Assembly (NCBI RefSeq): GCF_030816075.1
Contig: NZ_JAUSXO010000001.1
Coordinates: 1,302,001-1,366,000 of the forward strand
Direction of reading: 5' to 3'
Source of the DNA: Arthrobacter agilis
Lineage (GTDB): Bacteria; Actinomycetota; Actinomycetes; Actinomycetales; Micrococcaceae
Length of the DNA: 64,000 nt
Shown here: positions 16,651-24,623 of the stretch, piece by piece
How the letters are laid out: every line of letters begins with the position of its first letter
Numbering within the stretch: position 1 is the first letter of the stretch
Position numbers and translations under genes: made by a program
Notes under the pieces: generated by a model
Seen by the model: only the letters and a program-made list of their open reading frames with translations
What the model was told of the DNA's origin: nothing
Databases searched by the model: none

Positions 16651-16989
16651 TCAGGCTTCCTTTGGGGGGGTGCGGATCAAGTGCATGCCGAGCCGGTCGG
16701 CTTGGCGTTCGGCGGAGGTTCGCTGCTCACCGAGCCACAGGTGCAGGACGTCGAGGGCGCCCGGTCGCAGGCTGACAGTGCGGACGCGTCCTTGCTTCTG
16801 CGACGTGATCAGACCCGCGTTTTCGAGCAGACGCAGGTGCTGCATGAGCGACGGCAACGCCATCTCGAAAGGTGCCGCGAGCTCGGACACGACCGCGGGG
16901 GACTTCGCCAGCCGTTCGACAATGGCCCGGCGGGTGGGATCCGCGAGAGCGCGGAGCACGGAGTCGAGCTCTTCGAAATACTTAGGCAC
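16651..16989 (-). CDS. ArsR-family transcriptional regulator
   Basis: A 112-residue winged-helix repressor of the ArsR type. RALADPTRRAIVERLAKSP forms the first helices and ALPSLMQHLRLLENAGLITS the recognition helix, followed by the wing KQGRVRTVSL. No metal-binding Cys pair is visible, so this is the metal-independent subtype usually paired with an AHSA1 protein, as here. The GTG start at 16989 lies inside a perfect palindrome and close behind a promoter, suggesting a leaderless transcript and direct autorepression. Confidence 0.88.
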   Translation of the reverse strand: MPKYFEELDSVLRALADPTRRAIVERLAKSPAVVSELAAPFEMALPSLMQHLRLLENAGLITSQKQGRVRTVSLRPGALDVLHLWLGEQRTSAERQADRLGMHLIRTPPKEA

Positions 16990-17026
16990 ACACCTAAGTG
17001 TTTGGGTCGGAGGACGGGATTGTCAA
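16980..17026 (-). promoter_or_regulatory. ArsR operon promoter with operator over the start codon
   Basis: On the minus strand TTGACA (17026-17021) is followed by an 18-base spacer and AACACT (17002-16997). A palindrome ACTTAGG-6-CCTAAGT spans 16980-16999 and overlaps both the -10 and the GTG start at 16989. The expected transcription start would fall at or next to the GTG. Binding of the ArsR product here would block its own promoter. Confidence 0.6.
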
Positions 17027-17452
17027 TCAATTCATCAAAGGATCTTGCGGATCGTGACACCAAACATGACTCATGCGAAAGAGTCGGCGAAGTCGCAGGC
17101 CGGACGCCAGGCCAAGGTAGGAAGAGACCCCGGCGCCCGCCCGTAGCGTCCGGTGGAGGATCCTCTTGTGGGACGAGCACAGCACTGTAGCAAGTACTGA
17201 TCCCGCCAAGCACCAAGCAGGAACCCCGCCATGTTGACGAAAACTCAGAACCTCGGATGGGTTTCGAGTGTGGCGTAAGGCATGTGCGGAAGTCTCGTTG
17301 CTGTTGCGGTGAGCTGAAATGGGTTCTGCCACTCGTTACGAGGTGTTGCATTGGGTACACACCGGACAACCAGGCTGATTCTGATGGGACGACCTGCCGC
17401 TGGTGCTCGGTCGGTGTGCTGTCATCGAAGGCGGTCGCGGTGGTCATGATGG
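17027..17452. other. Intergenic, no gene seen
   Basis: This stretch between the ArsR promoter and the 3' end of the SDR gene holds only short open frames without family resemblance. No repeat or hairpin stands out. Confidence 0.4.
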
Positions 17453-18244
17453 CTACAGCATCGTGGTCAGTACGCCCCCGTCGGCCCGCACTGCGGCTCC
17501 GTTTGTCGCGGACGACAATGGGCTTGCAAGGAAGGTGGCCAGGTTGGCGATTTCGTCGGGCTCTATGAACCGCTGAAGGAGCGTGGTCTGGTTTCCTCCG
17601 ATGATGGCTGCCTTCAGCTCATCCGGTGCAGGCTGCTGGATCTCCGCGATCCGTTCGACCGTCTCGGCGACGCCGTCTGAGTAGGTGGGTCCGCCAAGGA
17701 TCGTGTTGACCGTCACCCCTGTACCGCGGGTGAGCTTGGCGAGTCCGTTCCCCATGGCGAGCATTCCGGCTTTGCACACGCCGTAATGGATCATGTCCGC
17801 GGGGATGTTCACACCTGATTCGCTGCTGATGAAGATGATCCGGCCCCATCCGGTGTCCAGCATCCCGGGAAGCAGGGCGCGTGAGAGCCGCACGCCACTC
17901 ATGAGGTTCACGTCGAAGTAGTCTGACCAGTCATCGTCAGAGAGGTCTGCGAAGGGTTTCACTTCGAAGAGTCCGACGTTGTTCACGAGGATGTCGACCG
18001 GGCCGAGCGAGGTCACCAGGCGCTGTACCTCGGCGGGGTCGCGGAAGTCGGCAGCGATGCCCGAAACGTTTCCGCCGGGCACCTCGGACTCGAGCGTCCG
18101 TATTGCGTTCTCGACCCGATCCTGGGTGCGGCCGTTGATGACGACGGACACTCCCTCGCGGAGAAGGCCCTTCGCAATCGCGTAGCCGATGCCCTGAGTG
18201 GAGCCACTGATGAACGCTCGCCTTGTCGCCAACTGCATATCCAT
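17453..18244 (-). CDS. Short-chain dehydrogenase/reductase (3-oxoacyl-ACP-reductase-like)
   Basis: A 263-residue classical SDR. SGSTQGIGYAIAKGL carries the TGxxxGxG-type motif with Ser replacing Thr, VNNVG the NNAG-type motif, and ISSESG with YGVCKAG the Ser-Tyr-Lys catalytic residues. A standard SDR ending (ANLATFLASPLSSATNGAAV) is present. It is divergent from the MarR gene with inverted repeats between them, so it is probably the MarR target. The substrate is unknown. Confidence 0.9.
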   Translation of the reverse strand: MDMQLATRRAFISGSTQGIGYAIAKGLLREGVSVVINGRTQDRVENAIRTLESEVPGGNVSGIAADFRDPAEVQRLVTSLGPVDILVNNVGLFEVKPFADLSDDDWSDYFDVNLMSGVRLSRALLPGMLDTGWGRIIFISSESGVNIPADMIHYGVCKAGMLAMGNGLAKLTRGTGVTVNTILGGPTYSDGVAETVERIAEIQQPAPDELKAAIIGGNQTTLLQRFIEPDEIANLATFLASPLSSATNGAAVRADGGVLTTML

Positions 18245-18261
18245 GCTTCGCCATACCTCAT

Positions 18262-18319
18262 CTTTACTTGCTTAGGAAACTAAAACCCTACGGGCGGGTA
18301 GTTGCCCGGTCAAGTAAAG
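18262..18319. promoter_or_regulatory. Inverted-repeat pair between SDR and MarR genes
   Basis: CTTTACTTG at 18262-18270 and CAAGTAAAG at 18311-18319 are perfect reverse complements, 40 bases apart, in the 113-base gap between the divergent genes. Such paired sites are typical MarR operators that control both promoters. The assignment is inferred from position. Confidence 0.5.
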
Positions 18320-18357
18320 AGGCGGCGTGCGCGGCTTTGTTCTCGTAGTGTGGTCGT

Positions 18358-18921
18358 ATGACTGACACCCACCCTTCGGCAGTTCTCACTGGCGAGGATC
18401 TTGAGACGTGGGCGGGCCTGGCGACGGTTTTGGAGTGGTTGCCGCCTGCGCTCGATGCCCCGTTGGGACACAATTTTGGCCTCACGCATTTCGAGTACGG
18501 CATTCTGTACGCCCTGGAGGGCGCACCTGATCGGACACTTCGCATGAGTGATCTGGCCGGGTTCGCCAATAGCTCGCTCTCACGACTCTCCCGAGCAGTG
18601 TCTCGACTGCAAAGCCGGGGCTTCGTCGATCGCTCGCCGGACCCCAAGGATGGGAGGTCCACCCGGGCAACCCTGACTGATGCCGGCCAGGAGATGATCC
18701 ATGAGGCAACTCCAAGGCACGTCGCCTCAGTGAGAAGGTTGGTCCTTGACCCGCTGACAGTGGCTCAGAAACGCCAGTTGCGCGAGATTACCGTGCGCAT
18801 TCAGCAGGCCATCAGGGCGCAGGACGGCTGGCGGCCACCACAGGCCACTCACCCTCCTGCTGGTTCCGTCATTGATTCGGATTCAAGCTCGACCGTGGAC
18901 CGACGGCCGACCGTTGACTGA
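18358..18921 (+). CDS. MarR-family transcriptional regulator
   Basis: The 187-residue protein has the MarR winged helix at about residues 35-145: RMSDLAGFANSSLSRLSRAV is the recognition region and SPDPKDGRSTRATLTDAGQE the wing and following helix. The last ~35 residues are a Ser/Asp-rich tail without structure. It is divergent from the SDR gene, which it probably represses until a phenolic or other aromatic-type ligand binds. Ligand identity is a guess. The next gene starts inside its 3' end in another frame. Confidence 0.88.
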   Translation: MTDTHPSAVLTGEDLETWAGLATVLEWLPPALDAPLGHNFGLTHFEYGILYALEGAPDRTLRMSDLAGFANSSLSRLSRAVSRLQSRGFVDRSPDPKDGRSTRATLTDAGQEMIHEATPRHVASVRRLVLDPLTVAQKRQLREITVRIQQAIRAQDGWRPPQATHPPAGSVIDSDSSSTVDRRPTVD

Positions 18922-19291
18922 AAGGGTTCTCGCAGCCGATGGCAAGGCGACGATCACACTGCTTGGTCCCGCCTTGATTCGCCTGACCTGGCTGCCGGGC
19001 ACCGAGGTTCAGGAGGCTGACGCACGAGACGTTCTCAAGCGGAGTCTGATCCTGGTCGAACACGCTCCGTACGCGATCTTGGTCGATATGCGCCAGATAG
19101 CGAGCGTCAGCACTGGTGCCCGGGAAGCATTCGGTTCCGAGGAGATGGTCCTGGCCGCCGCGATGCTGGGACAGACCCCAGTTGACAGGGTCATTGCCGC
19201 ATCCGTGCAGCAGTCCGTTCACAAGGTCTGGCTCTTCAGCGATGAACAGGAAGCTTTGGCGTGGCTGCGCAGTCACCTTCTCGACTCGTGA
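18872..19291 (+). CDS. STAS/SpoIIAA-like small protein (DUF7793-type), copy 1
   Basis: The frame encodes up to 139 residues with an alpha/beta pattern: ATITLLGPALIRLTWLPG at the start, ILVDMRQIASVSTGAREAF in the middle and KVWLFSDEQEALAWLRSHL at the end. This closing helix and the LVDM strand are typical of the SpoIIAA/STAS-like proteins found in actinobacteria. The start is uncertain: TTG at 18872 or TTG at 18914, the latter seven bases before the MarR stop. A diverged relative lies at 27523. Role unknown; members are thought to act as signalling partners. Confidence 0.65.
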   Translation: MIRIQARPWTDGRPLTERVLAADGKATITLLGPALIRLTWLPGTEVQEADARDVLKRSLILVEHAPYAILVDMRQIASVSTGAREAFGSEEMVLAAAMLGQTPVDRVIAASVQQSVHKVWLFSDEQEALAWLRSHLLDS

Positions 19292-19463
19292 GCACTCGCT
19301 TTCACGCCTCCGATCACCTATCCGTCCACCACTCTGTATCTCAGCAAAGGATCCCTTGACCGGATGGGCACAACGTCAGGGACGCGGTGGGTTTGGTCCT
19401 TCCCGGCTCGGATGTAGCGCCGCGGGTGGGTTGGATGCCGTTGGTGTGCGGTTGCTCATCCAC

Positions 19464-19509
19464 CTATGAACGGCTTTGAGCTGAAATCTTTCGGGCTCCA
19501 CCCGCCCAC
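19464..19509. repeat. 46-bp interspersed repeat, copy 3 (diverged)
   Basis: The right half (TCGGGCTCCACCCGCCCAC) and the ACGGCTTTGAGCT string match copies 1 and 2; the first GCTCCACCC unit is changed to GCTGAAATC. It lies ~49 bases beyond the 3' end of a type A GAF-ANTAR gene, the same placement as copy 1. Confidence 0.65.
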
Positions 19510-19557
19510 AGCTCGGAGGGGAATGCCGGGAAGGGTCACGGGTGGTGTGCGGTCGTG

Positions 19558-20391
19558 TCAGTCGAAGTGGGTGGCGGGGGTATCGTCGCTGATGCTGGAT
19601 ACGATCTCGGTGGCAAGGCGGCGGAGTTTGATCTGCCGGTGGTTGGCAGCTGTTTTCATGATCTCGATAGCTGCTGACTGGCTGCACCGGTTCTGCCCCA
19701 TTACGATCCCTGCCGCGAGGTCGATGATGGTTCGGGACTCCAGCGCGGCGTTGAGATTCTCGGCCTTGTCCGACAACTGGGCGATACGCACAGCCAGACG
19801 CAGCGACTTGGAAGTATCACGGGCGAAGACCTTCGCGGCCTCAACGGCTTCCGGTGTGAACCCGTTAACGGTGGTGGAGTAGAAGTTCAACGCGCAATCG
19901 GCCTCGCCCTCCAGGGGGATCGGGACTCCCAGGGTGGACCGTATCCTGTGATCAGCGATCGCCTTGACGTACTGGGGCCACCGTTCATCGGTTCGGGTGT
20001 CGCGGACAAGGACGATTTCGCCGGTCCGTGCAGCTCTCAGGCAGGGACCGTCACCGAACAAGTACTGGATTCTGTCCAATTCCAGGGCATACGGGCTGCT
20101 GCTGGCCAGGGTTTTCGCGTGCCGGGGGCGCAGGAGCGTCACCCCGCACAGCACCTCATGATCCAGTCGGGACAGGTGAGTGGCAGCTACCCTGGCCAGC
20201 TTGTCGAGGAAATGGTCGACATCCGTGCTGTCCAGAACCAGGTCCTGCAGGAAAGCCGCAGTCTGCACCGACAAAGCAAGATCAGGGGCAGGATCAGAGG
20301 CAGGACTAGGGGCAGGGTTGTGGCGTTCGGTCGCGGGCGGTCCTTGGGAAAGGTCTCGTGGTACATCAACCCAGGCGAAATGCTTCATCAT
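19558..20391 (-). CDS. GAF-ANTAR regulator, type A
   Basis: This protein has a low-complexity N-terminal ~40 residues, the LQDLVLDSTDVDHFLDKLA helix, a GAF domain at about 55-190 (FGDGPCLRAARTG and LGVPIPLEGEADCALNFY) and an ANTAR domain at ~210-270 (IDLAAGIVMGQNRCSQSAAI). The ATG at 20391 is preferred because AAGGAG precedes it at seven bases. It is third in a same-strand series after a type C GAF-ANTAR gene and a small protein, an order repeated at 58453-60398. The 295 bases before it probably hold its own promoter. Confidence 0.9.
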   Translation of the reverse strand: MMKHFAWVDVPRDLSQGPPATERHNPAPSPASDPAPDLALSVQTAAFLQDLVLDSTDVDHFLDKLARVAATHLSRLDHEVLCGVTLLRPRHAKTLASSSPYALELDRIQYLFGDGPCLRAARTGEIVLVRDTRTDERWPQYVKAIADHRIRSTLGVPIPLEGEADCALNFYSTTVNGFTPEAVEAAKVFARDTSKSLRLAVRIAQLSDKAENLNAALESRTIIDLAAGIVMGQNRCSQSAAIEIMKTAANHRQIKLRRLATEIVSSISDDTPATHFD

Positions 20392-20686
20392 GACGATGCT
20401 CCTTGTCAGGAAATCGACGTGCATAAAACAGCAACGCTCGGAAAACCCGGGACATCACACCCAGAGAAAGCACACCACTGTTACCTCGAGACACTTCCCA
20501 CACTACGCCCCGACACCTAACAGATTCCGGACCCGCCGGACACAACCCTGGGGCCTTCCGGCGCGTGTGGGGTGTTTCCTGATCCCATGTCCCTTCCTCT
20601 GGCGTTTCAGCAGCCCGCAGGTTCTTCCCGAAGGTCCTCGGTTAACAGGTTCGGCCGATAGGTCCTCAGCTCACGGGTTCCCTAAT

Positions 20687-20944
20687 TCAGGGGTCTTCGT
20701 TGCTGTAGGGGGCGGTGGGCGGCGCTGTTTCAGCGATGAGTTCGTTGACGGCGTGGGAGACGAGGTCCCGGTCCAGTGGTGTCAGGCTGATCATCCCGTT
20801 GAGGTAGGCATCGACCTCGAACTCGTCGACATTTCCGGCGAGGGAGAAGTAGCGTATCCACACATTTTGGACGGTGAGTCCCGAGAGTTGCATGGCGTGC
20901 AGTGTGAGTCGGCGTTGTTCCTCGGCGGTGTCTTTGATGGTCAT
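20687..20944 (-). CDS. Small 'WIRYFSL' domain protein, copy 1 (85 residues)
   Basis: I do not recognise a named domain. The protein is helical and soluble. Its signature is VWIRYFSLAGNVDEFEVDAY, followed by LNGMISLTPLDRDLVSHAVN. Its ATG overlaps the stop codon of the GAF-ANTAR gene by four bases (ATGA), indicating translational coupling. The same domain occurs at 59211 (after another type C GAF-ANTAR gene), at 28979, and as the N-terminal part of a GAF protein at 61037. I infer a partner in the GAF-ANTAR pathway. Confidence 0.85.
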   Translation of the reverse strand: MTIKDTAEEQRRLTLHAMQLSGLTVQNVWIRYFSLAGNVDEFEVDAYLNGMISLTPLDRDLVSHAVNELIAETAPPTAPYSNEDP

Positions 20945-21696
20945 GAGTCACCGCTGGGTGTGGAACCGTCCTGACGCTCACTGATCATGGCGGCCATGGT
21001 GCCGATGGTGGTGTTCGCGTCGGTGGCAAGTTCGATCAGGTGACTCATCGCTGCCTGCCGGTCCAGATTGAAGCGTTCCATCAAGATGCCGCGGGCGACG
21101 CCGATGGTATCCCGTTCGGCCAGAGAGGCTCTGACATCATCGCTGATGCGCTGCGGTGTGTCGCTGGCCTGGATGTGGCCCAGGAGGGCCGCGGCCGACC
21201 GGGCGAGGTTGATCAGCAGCCGCCGGTCCTCGTTGGTGAACGCGTCGACGGTGTTCGAGTAGACCTTCATCGCCCCGAGTCCTGCCGGCTTGTTCAACAG
21301 GGGCACGCTGAGGCAGGAGCGGATACCGAGCTTCGTCACTGCGGACGTCCACTCTTGGAACCGGTCATCGGTGTGGGTGTCGGGGATGTAGGTCGGTTCA
21401 CCGGTGGACCAGGCGCGCATGCAGGGTCCCTGACCAAATTCGTATTGGAGGTTGTCGGCTTCGAGGACGTCCGGGTTGGTGGCTCCGACGCTGATCCGGG
21501 TACCGTCCTGATCGATGATGCTCACGCCGGCGCCCGTCGCTGCACCGATGATGTCCCGGGCGATCTCGGCGAGCCCATTGACCGCGTCGTGGGCTGTCTG
21601 CTCGGTCAGGAGGTATCCGTTGCTGCGGCCGAAGATCGCCAGGAGCTCGCGGGGAGGTGCGGAATCGGGGGATGAGGAAGAGGGTGTGGTGTTCAC
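20941..21696 (-). CDS. GAF-ANTAR regulator, type C, copy 1
   Basis: A 251-residue protein that begins at a GTG. A short Ser/Pro-rich N-terminus leads to ELLAIFGRSNGYLL, then a GAF domain at ~28-165 (EFGQGPCMRAWSTGEP and GIRSCLSVPLLNKPAGLGAM) and an ANTAR domain at ~185-240 (TIGVARGILMERFNLDRQAA). It is strongly similar to the protein at 58453. A two-hairpin leader precedes both. ANTAR proteins act by binding structured RNA, so this leader may be its own target or that of a paralogue; this is inference. Confidence 0.92.
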   Translation of the reverse strand: MNTTPSSSSPDSAPPRELLAIFGRSNGYLLTEQTAHDAVNGLAEIARDIIGAATGAGVSIIDQDGTRISVGATNPDVLEADNLQYEFGQGPCMRAWSTGEPTYIPDTHTDDRFQEWTSAVTKLGIRSCLSVPLLNKPAGLGAMKVYSNTVDAFTNEDRRLLINLARSAAALLGHIQASDTPQRISDDVRASLAERDTIGVARGILMERFNLDRQAAMSHLIELATDANTTIGTMAAMISERQDGSTPSGDS

Positions 21697-21803
21697 GGTA
21701 GGCCTTCAGCTGTCCAACACAGGGGTGTCACCCCTGCCGGTTGTGGGCTGTGGGCTCAACCCCGGTAGACCTCGCTCACGCAACATCTACTCCAGAACTG
21801 TAC
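21697..21803 (-). promoter_or_regulatory. Conserved two-hairpin leader RNA, copy 1
   Basis: Read as RNA from the minus strand, a 26-nt hairpin (21790-21765) has a six-pair stem GUAGAU/GUCUAC, a G-G mismatch, the four-pair stem UUGC/GCGA and a GUGA tetraloop. After 28 nt a second 17-nt hairpin (21736-21720) has stem CAGGGG/CCCCUG and loop UGACA. Then 23 nt, including GAAGG, lead to the GTG. The leader at 58345 has the same elements with almost the same spacing and compensating base changes. Confidence 0.7.
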
Positions 21804-22166
21804 TGCTGGCGCCGCAGCGGCAGGAGATTATTCGCCAGCGAAGCCACCAGGGGGGGGTGTGCTGTCGGCTTCTGTCCGTTCACTGAGTGACCGCGCGGCC
21901 CGAGCCCGCACGCCGATCGCTCGCTCAGGCCTAGGGCGGCAAAAAAGCCGCCCACGAGCTAAACCCTTAGCCAACGCCGTACGACGTGCGTGTCTTCTCA
22001 GCGAAGGACGCCTTGCTAGGACTATCGGGAAGCCTTGGCGGAGGGTTGAGGGAGTCCAGCGACGGCGGGGTTTCCTGTTTCCGCGTTGGGTCTCAACAAC
22101 GCGTCTCATCTCGACTGTTCTCAGAAGCAGGAAGTAAGGCTTTTGATGAGCAGGCAGTGCAGTGAA
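21804..22166. other. Intergenic with A-loop hairpin
   Basis: No gene is supported. A perfect hairpin GGGCGGC-AAAAAA-GCCGCCC lies at 21934-21953. It lacks a T-tract and is not clearly placed as a terminator for either neighbour. Open frames here are arginine-rich and not protein-like. Confidence 0.4.
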
Positions 22167-22640
22167 TTAGGCGCTTTCTTCGCCCTTGTCGTCGACTTCC
22201 TCGACCCATGACGGTGGCTCGTCGCGGCCCTGCTCCTCGTCCCTTTCGGCGTCCTGAGCTGTTTCCTGCACGATGCCCTGTGCGTGGTGAGTGGGCGCGT
22301 AGATCGCATAGAGGCGCAAGGGTTCGTCCCCGGTGTTCTCGACGTCGTGCCATGTGCCGGCGGGCACTTGAATGCTCCAGCCGTCCTCGACGTCCTGCTG
22401 GAACGAGAGGTCGTCCTTCGAGGGCCCCATCTTCACGCGACCCTTTCCAGCGTCAATGCGCAGGAACTGGTCGGTGCCGTGATGCACTTCGAGGCCGATT
22501 GCAGCGCCGGGCTCGATCGACATGAGTGTCACCTGCAGGTGCTTGCCTGTCCAGGCGACGCGGCGGTAGTTGGCGTTCTCCGTCGTAGCACTCTCGATGT
22601 CGAATGCGTTCGGGTTCGGTCCGTTGTCGCTGATGTCCAT
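22167..22640 (-). CDS. Cupin-domain protein
   Basis: The 157-residue protein carries one cupin barrel. The first motif is GLEVHHGTDQFLRIDAGKGR and the second is VPAGTWHDVENTGDEPLRLY. His, His and Glu/Asp ligands suitable for metal binding are present (HHGTDQF and TWHDV). A long acidic C-terminal tail (ETAQDAERDEEQGRDEPPSW) is unusual for an enzyme. Conserved N-terminus FDIESATTENANYR supports the start at 22640. Such proteins resemble mannose-6-phosphate-isomerase-type cupins, but catalytic function is unproven. Confidence 0.85.
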   Translation of the reverse strand: MDISDNGPNPNAFDIESATTENANYRRVAWTGKHLQVTLMSIEPGAAIGLEVHHGTDQFLRIDAGKGRVKMGPSKDDLSFQQDVEDGWSIQVPAGTWHDVENTGDEPLRLYAIYAPTHHAQGIVQETAQDAERDEEQGRDEPPSWVEEVDDKGEESA

Positions 22641-22731
22641 AACCGCATTCTGTCCCACTCACCTCCATGCTCGCCAGAGCACTGTCACCGCGCTGTGGTG
22701 CCGGCGAAGGGTTACGGTGTCGGACACACAA

Positions 22732-22756
22732 GGAAAGCCCTCGTGAGGGGCTTTCC
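22732..22756 (-). terminator. Hairpin with GC-rich stem, candidate terminator
   Basis: GGAAAGCCC and GGGCTTTCC pair around a seven-base loop. On the minus strand it is followed by a T-rich TTGTGTG. It could end the transcript of the gene at 23002-23346. The T-tract is weak. Confidence 0.45.
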
Positions 22757-22870
22757 CGGGATTGGGACAGTTTGTTCTCGGTATTGGTCGGTGGTGATTC
22801 GCTCCTCCTCCCAGGGCCCGGTCGCCCCTCGACAGTTCGATGGGAAAGACGCTAATTGCTGCTCCCACTC

Positions 22871-22901
22871 GGGTGCAACCACCAGTAAGAGGTTGCATCC
22901 C
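22871..22901. terminator. Imperfect inverted repeat near the 3' side of the 23002 gene
   Basis: GGGTGCAACC and GGTTGCATCCC are inverted with a ten-base spacer and one bulged base. It lies ~100 bases beyond the stop of the minus-strand gene. The GGTTGCA core also occurs in the long palindrome at 33176, so an operator is an alternative. Confidence 0.35.
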
Positions 22902-23001
22902 GGCAGATAATCCGCCGCCCTTGCCTTCCTTCTCCACGATCTGCAGGTGCACGGTAGGACGGGACTGGCATTGCATGCCTACGCTCATGCTTGCAATGCT
23001 G

Positions 23002-23346
23002 TCATGTGTCCTGGGCCCGGGTGTGGTGTGCTGATTTGGTTTCGAGGAACTCACACAACGCCGCCGCCCGGGTGAGTTCCTTCGCGAAGTTCCGGAGTTT
23101 GGCTGCGCTCATGGTGAGGTCCCGCTCACGCGGCCCGAAGTTCACTTCCCAGTTCGGGTCACCCGGCCCGGCCGGGTAAAGGTAGACGTCCGAGGGCAGA
23201 TCGGTCATCCTCATCACCACCAGCCCGGTGTCAGCTCCGGCACCGCCGTCATGACGGAGGACCTCGATACCGCTGGCTGAGTCGTCGCTGGTCGCGCTGA
23301 ACTCGCGGACCCACTGCTGGAGGAGCTTCTTGCTGCGGTAAGGCAC
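23002..23346 (-). CDS. Conserved hypothetical protein, 114 residues
   Basis: No domain is recognised. The protein is soluble, starts VPYRSKKLLQQWVREF and has a central YLYPAGPGDPNWEVNFGPRE stretch, then a helical C-terminal half rich in Ala and Leu (AAKLRNFAKELTRAAALCEF). AAGGAG precedes the GTG at good spacing, and codon use is typical, so this is very probably a real gene. It stands alone. Confidence 0.65.
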   Translation of the reverse strand: MPYRSKKLLQQWVREFSATSDDSASGIEVLRHDGGAGADTGLVVMRMTDLPSDVYLYPAGPGDPNWEVNFGPRERDLTMSAAKLRNFAKELTRAAALCEFLETKSAHHTRAQDT

Positions 23347-23524
23347 GACCTACACTCCTTCACATGTTTTTTGAGTGCTGATTCTATGGTGCAGGCAGGT
23401 AAGCGAGGTCAGCCAAGGGTTTAGATGGTGATCCGTGGGATGTCCTGATCATCAGCATCACCACGATCGGCGACGTTCTCCCATGCTCCTGAGTCGTGCC
23501 GCAGTTTGGGTGACGAGCGGTGGT

Positions 23525-23755
23525 TCAGTGCCCTGAGTTGACGGAGTCCAGGTATTGCTCCACCGCGGTTTCTGGCACCCGGTAGGAGCGGCCGAACCGG
23601 ACACCATGCAACGTCCCGGAGTGGACCAGGCGGTACACCGTCATTTTCGAGACCCGCATCCGCGCGGCGATCTCCGCAACCGTCAGCAGTTGCTCCGTCA
23701 TGGGATTGTTCTGTGTCATTGTCAGATCTGCTCCTTCAATCTGGCTGTTCGCCAT
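23525..23755 (-). CDS. Small excisionase/BldC-type HTH protein
   Basis: The 76-residue protein has a single MerR-like helix-turn-helix: LLTVAEIAARMRVSKMTVYR, then LVHSGTLHGVRFGRSYRVPE and a short C-terminal helix. It is very similar to HTH proteins found in many actinobacterial chromosomes and mobile elements. GGAGAAAC precedes ATG 23755; an ATG at 23719 with AAGGAG is an alternative and would give 64 residues. It probably acts as a DNA-architectural or developmental regulator; its target is unknown. Confidence 0.8.
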   Translation of the reverse strand: MANSQIEGADLTMTQNNPMTEQLLTVAEIAARMRVSKMTVYRLVHSGTLHGVRFGRSYRVPETAVEQYLDSVNSGH

Positions 23756-24158
23756 GTTTCTCCGATAACACTGGTCACTACCGGTATGCCCCGCACGAAG
23801 AGCCACGACCTGAGTCCATGGCTTCCGTACTACGTAGTCGGCGGGGCGGTGACGCGTACTGTCAGCCACCCGATACACCTGACGGGATAGAACAGTGCAC
23901 CCAACGGCTCCGAGCCTTTCGTTAGTAGACACTCGGCCGTGGGAACTGAAGCTTGCCTCGCGAGGACAAGGGGCTGGCTTTCGCAGCAACCCCTACCTGC
24001 AAGGAGATCCGCACTTCGAAGCGATTGTCGTCATGCAGCTCCGGCATATCTTTGACCGGGCGCTGGAAACGATTCGAAGACCGGATGACCCGACACCTAC
24101 TGTGATGTCACACCTGGCGGGCAGTCGTCCGCCGATTCAAAGAGACCGGCGGACGACC
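23756..24158. other. Intergenic, no gene seen
   Basis: About 400 bases without a supported gene. Some open frames run through, but none has a start with a ribosome binding site or a recognised family. Confidence 0.4.
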
Positions 24159-24413
24159 CTAGACCGATGGACTCGTCATACCGCCGTAGCGGCGGGTAGG
24201 GGGCTGCTCCCTGCCTGCGCCAGAGAACACCGGTGGGCAAAGGTCCGTGATCAGCCCGGTTCCAGCGCACTCACGGACCGCATGAATACCCTCGACCGCT
24301 GACGCTTTGTCCGAGTACTGCCTGGACACGGCCACGACCGTCCCGTTGGGTGCTTTCAACCTGAACCTGAAGGAAACTCCCCCATCGCGGAAGAGCTCGA
24401 ATTTTCCAGCCAT
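24159..24413 (-). CDS. YegP-like DUF1508 protein
   Basis: The 84-residue product matches one DUF1508 repeat: GKFELFRDGGVSFRFRLKAP, then NGTVVAVSRQYSDKASAVEG. This is a small beta-rich domain found singly or in tandem in bacteria; its function is unknown. GGGAG precedes the ATG at 24413. The last ~25 residues (GAGREQPPTRRYGGMTS) are outside the domain. It is monocistronic and the last gene before a long AT-rich gap. Confidence 0.8.
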   Translation of the reverse strand: MAGKFELFRDGGVSFRFRLKAPNGTVVAVSRQYSDKASAVEGIHAVRECAGTGLITDLCPPVFSGAGREQPPTRRYGGMTSPSV

Positions 24414-24623
24414 AACTACTCCCTGATTACCCAGGCAGAGGAACTGCTCGGGATCGTCAATGAATCCGGAACTCAACACTGCGTTCCGGCTGGCCCGAAA
24501 TGGGATAGGGCTTGCCCTATGTGACCCCAGCCACACCCAATGCACTCATAGTAGGGGTTAAGTTTCGTACTGGCGAGTAATCACCGGTGGGGTTGGCTGG
24601 CACAAGTTCTTTCAGCAAGCTGT

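Noticed and set aside
21934-21953. GGGCGGC-AAAAAA-GCCGCCC hairpin as a classical ANTAR hexaloop target
   Set aside because: It has a six-base loop but lacks the expected A1/G4 pattern and a paired second hexaloop, and its position relative to a regulated gene is unclear.
21828-22109. 93-residue arginine-rich frame on the minus strand
   Set aside because: Low-complexity arginine composition without start signals, typical of spurious frames in GC-rich intergenic DNA.
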